Shown here: one piece after another, positions 1-8,524 of the stretch | Layout of the letters: each line of letters begins with the position of its first letter | Numbering within the stretch: position 1 is the stretch's first letter | Assembly: GCA_013823985.1 (NCBI GenBank) | Contig: PNNB01000015.1 | Location: 310,001-374,000 of the forward strand | Reading direction: 5' to 3' | Length of the DNA: 64,000 nt | From: Sphingopyxis sp. | GTDB lineage: Bacteria; Pseudomonadota; Alphaproteobacteria; Sphingomonadales; Sphingomonadaceae | Notes under the pieces: model-generated | Database searches by the model: none | Told to the model about the DNA's origin: nothing | What the model saw: the letters and a program-made list of their open reading frames with translations, nothing else | Position numbers and translations under genes: made by a program

Positions 1-156
1 GTCGATCCCGACGCGGTGCACAAGGTCCGCCTTTTCATCGCAGCCCCCGAAGATGGTCCGGCCCGCACAGAATTTACGATCAGCGCCCGTGCCCGGACGG
101 GCGACGAACGCGGCGACAGCGATACCCTGATTTTTGAACGACCGGAGGAAGACTGA
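1..156 (+). CDS. ccoG: CcoG (FixG) C-terminal end, partial
   Basis: Open frame from base 1 to a TGA at 154-156; only the last 51 residues are in the window. The fragment reads as an Ig-like terminal domain ending in LIFERPEED, which fits the C-terminal accessory domain of the CcoG/RdxA polyferredoxin; the iron-sulfur part lies upstream and cannot be seen. CcoG is a copper/iron-sulfur membrane protein used in cbb3-type cytochrome c oxidase assembly. The call rests mainly on context: its stop overlaps the ATG of ccoH (TGATG), and ccoI and ccoS follow. Confidence 0.75.
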   Translation, partial: VDPDAVHKVRLFIAAPEDGPARTEFTISARARTGDERGDSDTLIFERPEED

Positions 157-623
157 TGAGTATCGGCACAGCGCGCACCTTTACAGGATGGCATATGACC
201 GCGATCTTGGTCACCTTTTTCGGGGTGGTTATGGCGGTCAACTTTACGATGGCACGCATGGCCATTTCGACCTTTGGCGGCACCGTAGTCGATAACAGCT
301 ATGTCGCCAGCCAGAATTACAACAGTTGGCTGAACGCCGCCGAACGGCAGGACCGTCTGGGCTGGCAGGTCGTGGCGCGGTTGGATGGGGACAGGCACAT
401 AATGCTGTCGGTGCAAAGCAATGGCACCGCGCTGGACGGTGTGAGCGCAACCGGAGATGCCCTTCATCCGTTAGGACGGGAGGAAGACCAACCCCTCAGC
501 TTCGTTGCCATCGGTGAAGGTGCTCTGCGGTCGAAAGAGGCTTTGCCGCAAGGGCGGTGGAATGTGCAGCTCGCACTGCGCAAAAATGCCGACATCTTTC
601 ATCTGAGGGAGCCATTGCAGTGA
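156..623 (+). CDS. ccoH: FixH/CcoH family protein
   Basis: 155 residues. An N-terminal membrane helix (about residues 13-33) carries the FixH-type pattern GWHM...FFGVVMAVNF, followed by a periplasmic domain containing the conserved SYxASQNYN segment near residue 50. CcoH is a small membrane-anchored assembly and stability factor for cbb3 oxidase. The ATG overlaps the ccoG stop by one base, and its own stop TGA (621-623) overlaps the GTG start of ccoI, so the genes are probably translationally coupled. Confidence 0.93.
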   Translation: MSIGTARTFTGWHMTAILVTFFGVVMAVNFTMARMAISTFGGTVVDNSYVASQNYNSWLNAAERQDRLGWQVVARLDGDRHIMLSVQSNGTALDGVSATGDALHPLGREEDQPLSFVAIGEGALRSKEALPQGRWNVQLALRKNADIFHLREPLQ

Positions 624-2749
624 CCGCAGCAACGCCAAACCGCAATCCTGTAGCATTGCCGCAAACCGAGTTTGCGGTGCCCGGCGTGCGCTGCGCCGGA
701 TGTATATCCAAGCTTGAAAACGGTCTGGCACTGAACCCCGGCATTGCCGCTGCGCGCGTGAATTTCACGGCAAAGCGCGTGGCGATCACGCACCTACCGG
801 AAATGACATTGCCGCAGCTTGTCAAAATCCTGGGCGATATCGGATTTGAAGCGGTGCCCATCGCAGGGGACATGACCGACGGGACGCAGCAGGAATCGCG
901 GCAGATGCTGCAGGCCATGGCGGTGGCCGGTTTTGCCATGATGAACATCATGCTGCTGTCGGTTTCGGTATGGTCGGGTGCGCAAGGTTTCACCCGCGAC
1001 CTGTTCCACTGGATATCCGCGCTCATCGCCTTGCCGACGGTGGCCTATGCCGGTCGGCCTTTTTTCCGCACGGCTTGGGCGGCCCTGCGCAAAGGACGCA
1101 CCAATATGGACGTGCCGATTTCGATCGGTGTCCTGATTACAACCGCGCTCAGCCTGTTCGAAACCTTCACCCATGGGCCTCATGCCTATTTTGACGGTGT
1201 CGTCATGCTGCTGTTTTTCCTGCTCACCGGGCGCTGGCTTGACGTGGTCATGCGCAGCCGCGCGCGTGACGGTGTCAGCGCGCTGCTGAAACAGACCGCG
1301 GCAGGCGCCATGGTTTTGGGCGAAGATGGAAAAACCCGCTGGGTCGAGGCAAAGGCGCTTTTGCCCGGGATGGATATGATTATCGCCTCGGGCGAACGCG
1401 TGGCGGCCGACGGTGTGATCCTTCAGGGGCAAAGCAGTTTTGACCTTTCGCTTTTGACAGGTGAATCCGCGCCCCAGATGGCCAGTGAAGGCGATACGAT
1501 CCATGCGGGAACAATGAACATCGACAATCCCGTCACGGTGCGTGTGACCGCGGCAGGACCCGATACCGCAATTGCCGATATCGCCCGGTTGATGGAGCAG
1601 GCAGGACAAAGCAAATCGCTCTATGTGCGCGTCGCTGACCGGGCAGCGCGGCTATATGCTCCTGCTGTCCACACATTGGCGGCGGCCAGTTTTCTGGGCT
1701 GGATGTTGGCAGGGGCGGGCTGGCACGAAAGTCTCCTGATCGCAGTTGCGGTGCTGATCATCACCTGCCCCTGTGCGCTCGGTCTGGCGGTTCCGGCGGC
1801 GCAGATTGTTGTTGCGGGCGCGTTAATGCGCGCAGGGATTCTGGTGAAAGATGGCAGCGCGCTGGAACGGCTGGCCGAAGTCGACCGCGCCTTTTTCGAC
1901 AAGACCGGCACGTTGACGCTGGGCCGGCCGGAGCCCGTCAATCTCGCCGACGCCAATGCCGAACAGCAATCCATTTTGCTCGCGCTCACGCGGGCCAGCC
2001 GCCACCCCTTATCCGAGGCAATCCGCCGCGCGCTCGAAGCCGCATCGCTCCAAGCAGCGACACTGACCGCGATACGCGAGATACCGGGATCCGGCGTCTA
2101 TGCCATGGCGGGACAGCGCGTGGTATCGCTGGGCCGACCGGATTATGACGTGGCGCATGCGGGTATGGCGGCGCTGCTGCTGATCGACGGGCAGCCTGCT
2201 TTAACCGTGCATTTTACCGACCAGATCCGTAAGGAGGCGGCCGAAACGGTGGCCGAACTATCGCGCATGGGAATCGAATCCTCGATCGTTTCGGGCGACC
2301 GTGCCACCGCCGTTGGGCCCGTGGCGCGCGCATTGGGTCTGACGGCGCAAACCTCCATGTTGCCGGAGGACAAGCTGGACGCTATCGCCCGGCAGAAGAA
2401 GGCCGGACATCATATTCTGATGGTCGGGGATGGTTTGAACGACGGCCCTGCGCTCGCCGCCGGGCATGCCTCGATCGCACCGGCCTCGGCAAGCGATGTA
2501 GGGCAAAATGCTGCCGACGTCGTCTTTCTGGGCGACGCGCTTTCGCCGGTCGCAACGGCTTTGCACGCCGCGCGGCGCACGCAACAGATCGTGAAGCAGA
2601 ATTTCGCGCTGGCCATTGGCTATAATGTCATTGCGGTTCCCTTGGCCATTTCGGGCCATGTCACCCCCTTGATTGCGGCGGCGGCCATGTCGGGCTCGTC
2701 GCTGATCGTCGTGGCCAACGCGCTGCGCTTGCGGGCGGTGGTGCGATGA
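620..2749 (+). CDS. ccoI: Copper-translocating P-type ATPase CcoI/FixI
   Basis: 709 residues from GTG 620, chosen because it overlaps the ccoH stop (GTGA) and leaves the metal-binding domain complete. Order of domains: N-terminal heavy-metal-associated domain with GVRCAGC (about residue 25), membrane helices, actuator loop LTGES, the transmembrane CPC copper motif in ITCPCALG, phosphorylation motif DKTGTLT, the HP motif in ASRHPLSEA, and the hinge GDGLNDGPAL. These are all hallmarks of P1B-type ATPases. CcoI exports copper across the inner membrane for the CuB centre of cbb3 oxidase. A longer reading frame open upstream to 557 is not used because it would run through ccoH. Confidence 0.95.
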   Translation: MTAATPNRNPVALPQTEFAVPGVRCAGCISKLENGLALNPGIAAARVNFTAKRVAITHLPEMTLPQLVKILGDIGFEAVPIAGDMTDGTQQESRQMLQAMAVAGFAMMNIMLLSVSVWSGAQGFTRDLFHWISALIALPTVAYAGRPFFRTAWAALRKGRTNMDVPISIGVLITTALSLFETFTHGPHAYFDGVVMLLFFLLTGRWLDVVMRSRARDGVSALLKQTAAGAMVLGEDGKTRWVEAKALLPGMDMIIASGERVAADGVILQGQSSFDLSLLTGESAPQMASEGDTIHAGTMNIDNPVTVRVTAAGPDTAIADIARLMEQAGQSKSLYVRVADRAARLYAPAVHTLAAASFLGWMLAGAGWHESLLIAVAVLIITCPCALGLAVPAAQIVVAGALMRAGILVKDGSALERLAEVDRAFFDKTGTLTLGRPEPVNLADANAEQQSILLALTRASRHPLSEAIRRALEAASLQAATLTAIREIPGSGVYAMAGQRVVSLGRPDYDVAHAGMAALLLIDGQPALTVHFTDQIRKEAAETVAELSRMGIESSIVSGDRATAVGPVARALGLTAQTSMLPEDKLDAIARQKKAGHHILMVGDGLNDGPALAAGHASIAPASASDVGQNAADVVFLGDALSPVATALHAARRTQQIVKQNFALAIGYNVIAVPLAISGHVTPLIAAAAMSGSSLIVVANALRLRAVVR

Positions 2750-2895
2750 CCGGCCTTGCCCTGCTCATTCCTGTGGCGTTGGGGTTGGGGCTGTTGGGCC
2801 TTGGCACCTTCTTCTGGTCATTGAAAAACGGCCAGTTCGATGATGCTGACGGCGCCGCGCTGCGCATCCTGATTGATGAGGACGACCCGCTGTGA
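2746..2895 (+). CDS. ccoS: CcoS, cbb3 oxidase maturation protein
   Basis: 49-residue protein from ATG 2746, overlapping the ccoI stop by four bases (ATGA). One membrane helix (residues 3-24) precedes FFWSLKNGQFDD, which is the highly conserved CcoS signature, and an acidic tail. CcoS is needed for cofactor insertion into cbb3 oxidase. It is the last canonical gene of the GHIS set, and its stop overlaps the GTG of the next small gene. Confidence 0.93.
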   Translation: MTGLALLIPVALGLGLLGLGTFFWSLKNGQFDDADGAALRILIDEDDPL

Positions 2896-3128
2896 AACGC
2901 ATCGCGGCTCTTCTGGCCATTGCCATTTTGGTCATCCCGCCACTTCCGGCGCAAGGCAAGACGCTGACCGTGGGCGTATGCGGGGAACCCGGGGTGCGGG
3001 TCTCTATCCCCATGAAGCAACCCCATCCGGGCGAAGGTGATGATCATGGCTGCTGCAAAAAGGGATGCCATGCCGCAAACGACCGGCGGAAAAAGCTGAA
3101 CGACAGCGATCCCGACGACTGCTGCTGA
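2892..3128 (+). CDS. Small exported Cys/His-rich protein in the cco operon
   Basis: 78 residues from GTG 2892, which overlaps the ccoS stop (GTGA). A signal peptide spans about residues 1-22. The mature part holds six cysteines, including HGCCKKGCH near residue 55 and a terminal DDCC, within a charged sequence. The Cys/His pattern and coupling to the CcoI copper pump suggest a periplasmic metal-binding role, but this is inference; I do not recognise the family. The exported small size also fits a generic hypothetical protein. Confidence 0.7.
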   Translation: MKRIAALLAIAILVIPPLPAQGKTLTVGVCGEPGVRVSIPMKQPHPGEGDDHGCCKKGCHAANDRRKKLNDSDPDDCC

Positions 3129-3138
3129 CCCTATAGAA

Positions 3139-3201
3139 AAGGCGGCGCCTCCCCCCGGAAGCGCCGCCTTACGCGGGGCGGCCAATGACCCTTGGCCGCC
3201 C
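3139..3201 (-). terminator. Two stacked hairpins ending ompW and the cco operon
   Basis: Hairpin one has arms 3139-3148 and 3161-3170, a perfect 10-bp stem; on the minus strand it is followed by TTTTC, so it is a good intrinsic terminator for ompW. Hairpin two has arms 3176-3185 and 3192-3201, also a perfect 10-bp stem with a 6-base loop. They lie between convergent genes, so either may also stop the cco transcript. Confidence 0.75.
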
Positions 3202-3211
3202 GGCGCGTCTC

Positions 3212-3877
3212 TTAAAAGCGGAAGCCTACGCCTACGCCGACCACGATCGGATCAAGGCTGATCTTCACGCGCTGCGTGCCGATGGCGGTTGTCGCTAGGC
3301 GTGCCGTGGTGTCGATATCGATATATTTGACGTCGAAGTTCAGGAAAATCTTCTCGTTCAGGTCGATATCCACCCCGGCCTGCGCTGCCCAGCCGAAGCT
3401 GTCCTTCAGGTTGACGTCGGTCTGGCCGACCGCGGCCTCCAGCCCTGCAGAGGGCTTTTCGGAATAGAACATCGTATAGTTCACACCGGCGCCGACATAG
3501 GGGCGCACCTTGGCCTCGGGGGCGAAATGATATTGCACCGTCAACGTCGGCGGCAGCACCCAGGTCGAGGCGAGCTTGCCAATGCCACCAGTCGTGCCGC
3601 TTGTACCCGAAGCATTATGCTTGGTGGTCGCCGCGATCAGTTCCAGGCCGACATTGTTGCTGACCATATGGGTGATGTCGACTTCGGGCATCACGCTGTT
3701 GTTGACCTTGACCTCTTCGGTCGGGAAGGTCGGCAAAATGCCGCCCGAGCTTTCGGTCGGCGCGACCATGATACCGCGGATGCGGATGAAGGTATCGCCT
3801 GCTTCGGCATGGGCGGCGCTGGTCCCCAGGGCCATGGCCACTACCAGCATGCTTGTTTTCAGGGAGAGAGATTTCAT
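3212..3877 (-). CDS. ompW: OmpW family outer-membrane protein
   Basis: 221 residues with a clear signal peptide (residues 1-24, ending SAAHA). The mature protein has the OmpW-type series: an N-terminal RIRGIMVAPTES segment, a mid-barrel region with VRPYVGAGVNYT, and a C-terminal strand ending in Phe (VGVGFRF). OmpW is an eight-stranded barrel in the outer membrane, often oxygen-regulated. A box matching FNR/FixK sites lies 66-79 bases upstream of the ATG, with a plausible -10 between. It is convergent with the cco operon. Confidence 0.9.
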   Translation of the reverse strand: MKSLSLKTSMLVVAMALGTSAAHAEAGDTFIRIRGIMVAPTESSGGILPTFPTEEVKVNNSVMPEVDITHMVSNNVGLELIAATTKHNASGTSGTTGGIGKLASTWVLPPTLTVQYHFAPEAKVRPYVGAGVNYTMFYSEKPSAGLEAAVGQTDVNLKDSFGWAAQAGVDIDLNEKIFLNFDVKYIDIDTTARLATTAIGTQRVKISLDPIVVGVGVGFRF

Positions 3878-3912
3878 GTCAGTTTCCTTCTGCTGACCTT
3901 GCTGTCAGTAGG

Positions 3913-3956
3913 GTCATATTGCCGCGTCCAAATTCAAAGTCTTTGACGCAGATCAA
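3913..3956 (-). promoter_or_regulatory. FNR/FixK anaerobox and candidate ompW promoter
   Basis: Bases 3943-3956 read TTGACGCAGATCAA, one base from the FNR consensus TTGAT-N4-ATCAA. On the minus strand a TATGAC -10-like hexamer lies at 3918-3913. If transcription starts near 3908, the box is centred about 41.5 bases upstream, the standard activator position for ompW. For hemN the box centre is only about 40 bases from the ATG at 3990. Confidence 0.8.
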
Positions 3957-3989
3957 GGCACGCCCAGCCGGGTCGATTATGAAGGCTGC

Positions 3990-5306
3990 ATGTGGCCTTA
4001 TTATCCCGAACTGCTCAGCAGACCCGTCCCCCGCTACACCAGCTATCCGACGGCGGCCGAGTTTCATGAGGGCGTGGGGGCGCAGGATTATGCCGATGCG
4101 TTACGGGCCGTAGAGCCGGGCACGCCGCTGTCCTTGTATCTGCATATCCCCTTTTGCGAGCAGATTTGCTGGTATTGCGGCTGCAACACGGGTGCCGCGT
4201 CCAAGGCGCAGCGTCTGGCAGCCTATCTGGACGCGCTGGAGGCGGAGCTAGCGTTGGTCGCCAAACATATCGGCGGGCGCGGCTTTGTGCAGCGTATTGC
4301 CTTTGGTGGCGGAAGCCCGAACGCGCTTTCGACGGTCGAATTCGTCCGCCTCATGGACCGGATCGTCACCGTCTTCGCCGCCGGCCAGCCGGAGATTTCG
4401 GTCGAGATCGACCCTCGCGGTTTCTCCGCCGAATGGGCGCTTGTCCTCGCAGCATCCAATGTCAGCCGGGTCAGCATGGGCGTGCAGACTTTCACCCCCC
4501 ATGTGCAAGAGGCCATCGGGCGAGTGCAGCCGCTATCGCTCATTGAAACCTGCGTCTCATCGCTACGGTCACGCGGCATAAAGGCGATCAATTTCGACAT
4601 GATGTACGGCCTGCCGCACCAATCGTTGGAGGATCTGAGCGACAGCCTGCAACAGGCCATCCGCCTGCAGCCCACACGCATCGCCTTGTTCGGCTATGCC
4701 CATCTGCCTTCGATGATTCCGCGGCAAAGGCGGATCGACACCGACGCCCTGCCGGATGCGGATCTGCGGTTCAAACAATCCGCGCTCGGGTTCGAAATGC
4801 TGGTTGCGGCAGGTTATGAGCCCATCGGTTTCGACCATTTTGCCCTGCCCGAAGACCCGCTTGCCATTGCCGCGAAGGCCGGAAAAGTCCGGCGCAATTT
4901 TCAGGGTTTTACCGAAGATGCCAATGAAACCCTGCTCGGCTTTGGCGCCAGCTCGATCACTATGCTGCCCGGGTTAATGGTCCAGAACGAGAAGAATATC
5001 GGCGCCTATCGCGACAGGGTAAACGCAGGATCACTGGCCGCTGTGCGCGGCTTTGTGCCTGATGCCGAGGACAGGGAGCATAGCCGCTGGATCGAGCGGC
5101 TGTTATGCGACGGCCATGTCGAAGTTCGCGCCGATGCACACCCCATAAAGGCTTTGCAGCCCTTTGAAGAACGCGGCCTTACCAAATGGCGGGGGGATGA
5201 ACTGGTGATCGAGGACAGCGGACGTCCCTACGCCCGCTGCATCGCCGCCGCCTTTGACCGATTTCGCCAATCGGACACGATGATGGCGGCGTCGCAGCCG
5301 GTTTAG
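3990..5306 (+). CDS. hemN: Oxygen-independent coproporphyrinogen III oxidase
   Basis: 438 residues. RYTSYPTA at about residue 15 and the radical-SAM cluster CEQICWYCGC (C-x3-C-x2-C followed by the extra HemN cysteine) identify HemN. GGGSPN and the FDMMYGLPHQ segments follow in the expected order. The enzyme decarboxylates coproporphyrinogen III to protoporphyrinogen IX without oxygen in haem synthesis. It lies divergent from ompW over an anaerobox, consistent with microaerobic control. Its TAG stop overlaps the convergent ugd stop (5303-5306). GAAGG, four bases before the ATG, is a weak ribosome site. Confidence 0.95.
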   Translation: MWPYYPELLSRPVPRYTSYPTAAEFHEGVGAQDYADALRAVEPGTPLSLYLHIPFCEQICWYCGCNTGAASKAQRLAAYLDALEAELALVAKHIGGRGFVQRIAFGGGSPNALSTVEFVRLMDRIVTVFAAGQPEISVEIDPRGFSAEWALVLAASNVSRVSMGVQTFTPHVQEAIGRVQPLSLIETCVSSLRSRGIKAINFDMMYGLPHQSLEDLSDSLQQAIRLQPTRIALFGYAHLPSMIPRQRRIDTDALPDADLRFKQSALGFEMLVAAGYEPIGFDHFALPEDPLAIAAKAGKVRRNFQGFTEDANETLLGFGASSITMLPGLMVQNEKNIGAYRDRVNAGSLAAVRGFVPDAEDREHSRWIERLLCDGHVEVRADAHPIKALQPFEERGLTKWRGDELVIEDSGRPYARCIAAAFDRFRQSDTMMAASQPV

Positions 5307-6604
5307 CGGCCGATGCTGCTGTAGCGGAAACCCGCAGCTTCGATTTCGTTGCTGCGGTAGATGTTCCGCAGATCGACCATTGCGTCGCCGTTCATGGCCG
5401 ACCGCAACTTGGCAAGGTCAAGCGCGCGGTACGCATCCCATTCGGTCACCAGAGCTACGGCATCCGCACCTTCGGCGGCAGCATAAGCGCTGTCGGTCAT
5501 GACAACTTCGGGCAGGATCTTCGCAGCTTCTTCCATACCTTCCGGATCGTGCGCGTGCACTTCGGCACCCGCATCCAGCAAGGTCTGGACAATCGCAATC
5601 GACGGCGCATCACGCATGTCGTCGGTATTGGGTTTGAAAGTCAGGCCAAGCAGCGCGACTTTCTTGCCCCGCGCATCCCCGCCCAGGGCAGCGATAATCT
5701 TGCGACCCATGGCCCGCTTGCGAAGGTCGTTTGCTTGAACGACGGCTTCAACAATGCGGACCGGACTATCGTTATCCTGAGCGGTTTTGAGCAGAGCCAG
5801 CGTATCCTTCGGAAAGCAGCTGCCGCCATAGCCCGGACCTGCGTGCAGGAATTTCGACCCGATACGGTTATCGAGTCCAATTCCGCGCGACACATCCTGA
5901 ACATTGGCGCCAAGCTTTTCGCAAAGGTCGGCCATTTCATTGATAAAGGTAATTTTCGTCGCCAGAAATGCGTTGGCGGCATATTTGATAAGCTCCGACG
6001 AACGGCGGCTTGTGAAGAGAATCGGCGATTCATTGAGGAACAGCGGGCGATAGATGGCGCGCATCGTTTCGCGAGCCCATTCCACATCGGTGCCGACAAC
6101 AATACGGTCGGGGCGTTTGAAGTCGCCAATAGCGGCGCCTTCGCGCAGAAATTCGGGGTTGGACACAACCGCAAATTCCAGAGTCGGGTTGGCTTCGCGA
6201 ATGATCCGCTCGACTTCATCGCCGGTGCCCACAGGCACGGTCGATTTGGTCACAACAACGGTTTTCGGGTCAATCGCCGCTGCCAGTTCTTCGGAAGCTG
6301 CATACACATAGCTGAGGTCGGCATGGCCATCACCACGGCGCGAAGGCGTACCCACAGCGATAAAGACCGCATCGCAGCCTTTGAGAGACGCTTTCAGATC
6401 CGTTGAGAAGGAAAGACGCTTGGCATCGACATTGGTCTTGACCAGCGTATCGAGACCGGGCTCGAAAATCGGCATGATATTGGCGTTAAGCTGGTCGATC
6501 TTGCGTGCGTCCTTGTCGACGCAGACAACGTCATGGCCAAAGTCGGCGAAGCATGCGCCCGACACGAGCCCGACATAACCTGATCCTATCATCGCGATTT
6601 TCAT
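5303..6604 (-). CDS. ugd: UDP-glucose 6-dehydrogenase
   Basis: 433 residues from ATG 6604, which gives the expected MKIAMIGSGYVGLVSG NAD-binding start; a longer frame open to 6700 adds unrelated residues. The catalytic cysteine segment GYGGSCFPKDT is present near residue 260, and GLTFKPNTDDMRDAPS marks the C-terminal UDP-binding domain. It oxidises UDP-glucose to UDP-glucuronate in the cytosol and so supplies uronic acid for the polysaccharide locus downstream. It seems monocistronic; a 235-base gap separates it from the protease gene. Confidence 0.95.
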   Translation of the reverse strand: MKIAMIGSGYVGLVSGACFADFGHDVVCVDKDARKIDQLNANIMPIFEPGLDTLVKTNVDAKRLSFSTDLKASLKGCDAVFIAVGTPSRRGDGHADLSYVYAASEELAAAIDPKTVVVTKSTVPVGTGDEVERIIREANPTLEFAVVSNPEFLREGAAIGDFKRPDRIVVGTDVEWARETMRAIYRPLFLNESPILFTSRRSSELIKYAANAFLATKITFINEMADLCEKLGANVQDVSRGIGLDNRIGSKFLHAGPGYGGSCFPKDTLALLKTAQDNDSPVRIVEAVVQANDLRKRAMGRKIIAALGGDARGKKVALLGLTFKPNTDDMRDAPSIAIVQTLLDAGAEVHAHDPEGMEEAAKILPEVVMTDSAYAAAEGADAVALVTEWDAYRALDLAKLRSAMNGDAMVDLRNIYRSNEIEAAGFRYSSIGR

Positions 6605-6745
6605 ACAAATTTCCTGGGAATAGCGTTTGGTTCGCCGCCTCAATATTTCGCGGGGGCACAAACGGCAAGCCACTAAAAGGGATAATGGGCCGGTGACCAA
6701 AAGGGTATTTTATCGACCAAAAGGCTTGCAGCATGGTTAAGAAAA

Positions 6746-6775
6746 GGCCCCGAACACGCAATTGCGTGCGGGGCC
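6746..6775 (-). terminator. Intrinsic terminator of the S8 protease gene
   Basis: Outer arms 6746-6752 and 6769-6775 pair fully, and the inside (6755-6768) is itself self-complementary. On the minus strand the hairpin is followed by TTTTCTT. It lies 65 bases past the stop of the protease gene. Confidence 0.8.
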
Positions 6776-6839
6776 CTATCTATCTGTTCGCTGGGCTATT
6801 CAGGGCGGATATTCTCCAGTCCCCAAGCCGAGTTCTCTA

Positions 6840-8060
6840 TTAACGTACGCCGATAACGTCCGGATTGCCGTCACGATCGCCAATCACCGTACCGCCATTG
6901 CGGATCGGACCAACGAGCAGGAGGCCGGCAAGGTGCGGCGTTGCCATCGAGGTGCCGCTGATGGTGTTGTAGCCACCGGCGAGCCATGTGGAGCGGATGC
7001 CAACACCCGGTTCTGCAAAATCGACCGGCGGATTGCCGTAGTTCGAGAAAGACGCGAACACATCACCTGTTGCGAAGGCCGACACCGTATAGATGTTAGG
7101 ACCATTGGCGCGACCGGGTGAGCTGCTGGTCGCGTTGGTCGCCTCGTTTCCGGCGGCCAGTGCAAAACGGATACCCTTTGCGGCAGCTGCTACAACGGCA
7201 TCGTCTAGGGCCTGGCTAATGCCGCCACCCAAGCTCATATTCGCAACGTCGCCTGCAGCACCATTTTGCGAAACATAGTCAACACCGGCAATCACGCCCG
7301 AGGTTGAACCACTGCCCTTTTTATTGAGCACGCGCACCGCGACAACCTTTGCGCCCGGCGCAACGCCGACCACGCCGATATTGTTGTTGATGGCCGCAAT
7401 CGTGCCAGCAACGTGCGTGCCGTGGCCATTCTGGTCGTCAGGCGTTAGACCTGTGATGAAGCTGCGGCTGCGTGGCACATCGACATTAAGGTCTGGGTGC
7501 GTAAGTTGGATACCGGAATCGATGACCCATGCGGTCGCAAAGGTTCCGTTGATACCACCGCCCACGCGGGTAATGCCCCAAGGAGTCTGCTGGACACCGG
7601 AAGTTGGCGGCGGGGGTGGAGGTGGAGGCGGGGGCGGTGTCGGCCCAGGAGGAGGAGGTGGTGGTGGCGGCTTCACGCCGTCCTGACCCTTGCTCGCATT
7701 CACTTCACCCAAAGCATACACAACCGTGCCGCTTGCATCGAGCGGAGTAACCGAGACCACACGGTCCTGTTCACAAAAGGCAATATCGCTGTTGCGGGTT
7801 TTCAAACCATCAACACCGGTCTTGGTCATGTTGGCAGCAAAACCGCGCACAGCGTCGCGATATATATGCTTCAACTGGCCGCCGCCGTCACGCACAGCGC
7901 GGTCCGCCTTTACGCCAACATCGGCTTTCGCAACGACATTCTTTTTGAATACGCAAATATAGCTATCCGCGATTGGATCGCCGTTCCGTTCGGCGGACGC
8001 CGGACTGATAGCGATAACGGAACAGGCAGCTAGTGCCGTGCCGAGATACAGACTCTTCAT
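6840..8060 (-). CDS. Exported S8 (subtilisin-like) serine protease
   Basis: 406 residues from ATG 8060, chosen because GGGAGG lies eight bases upstream and a signal peptide (MKSLYLG...SPASA) follows directly. A propeptide-like I9 region covers about residues 30-105. A proline-only linker (about 131-152) leads into the peptidase domain with all three catalytic residues: Asp181 in VIDSG, His213 in NGHGTHVAG, and Ser in GTSMATPHLAG near residue 375. The protein should be exported and self-processed; whether it stays surface-bound is unknown. The domain end is short, with no extra C-terminal module. Substrate unknown. Confidence 0.93.
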   Translation of the reverse strand: MKSLYLGTALAACSVIAISPASAERNGDPIADSYICVFKKNVVAKADVGVKADRAVRDGGGQLKHIYRDAVRGFAANMTKTGVDGLKTRNSDIAFCEQDRVVSVTPLDASGTVVYALGEVNASKGQDGVKPPPPPPPPGPTPPPPPPPPPPPTSGVQQTPWGITRVGGGINGTFATAWVIDSGIQLTHPDLNVDVPRSRSFITGLTPDDQNGHGTHVAGTIAAINNNIGVVGVAPGAKVVAVRVLNKKGSGSTSGVIAGVDYVSQNGAAGDVANMSLGGGISQALDDAVVAAAAKGIRFALAAGNEATNATSSSPGRANGPNIYTVSAFATGDVFASFSNYGNPPVDFAEPGVGIRSTWLAGGYNTISGTSMATPHLAGLLLVGPIRNGGTVIGDRDGNPDVIGVR

Positions 8061-8524
8061 TACTGAAACCTCCCAGTTTGGATTTGCCGCCCGAGCGACG
8101 CACGACAAATCTTACAGTATTTCGTCAAACCTAATGCAACACATATTAAGTTCAGGACGTTTGACGCCCCATAATTGAACACATTTGCGCAACACTCAAC
8201 GACAATATTGCATTAACCATAAGTTGTTGCTGCCAGATGAATGGCTGGCGACGGTTCGTTCGAAGCACGGGTTGCCCGAACACCTAATTTATCAAGAAAA
8301 AAGAGTCATTTCGGCTCTGCTTTTGAACCGACGCTTATTTGTTAACCTCGTCATGGCAAATCCATTGCTCAAAGGGGGTAGTCCAATAAAGACGCACCAT
8401 CCCCCCAATATCAATCGCACTCGATAAGAGAGGCACGCTATATCATCGGGGCGAAGTGCTCGGCCGGGAAACGGCAATATTCTCGGCGCCTAGCGCATAA
8501 AATGTTGAAAAAGAAGGTAATCTG
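8061..8524. other. Divergent promoter region, protease / polysaccharide operon
   Basis: 464 bases, AT-richer than the flanking genes, between the protease start and the Wzz/kinase gene. It holds G-runs in opposite orientation (AAAGGGGGTAG at 8371-8381 and ATCCCCCCA at 8399-8407). I saw no convincing gene: an open frame at 8185-8427 lacks a ribosome site and protein-like composition. GAAGG at 8512-8517 is the ribosome site for the next gene. Confidence 0.6.

Noticed and set aside
8185..8427. 80-codon frame in the promoter region before the Wzz/kinase gene
   Set aside because: No ribosome site, atypical composition, and it overlaps candidate regulatory repeats.
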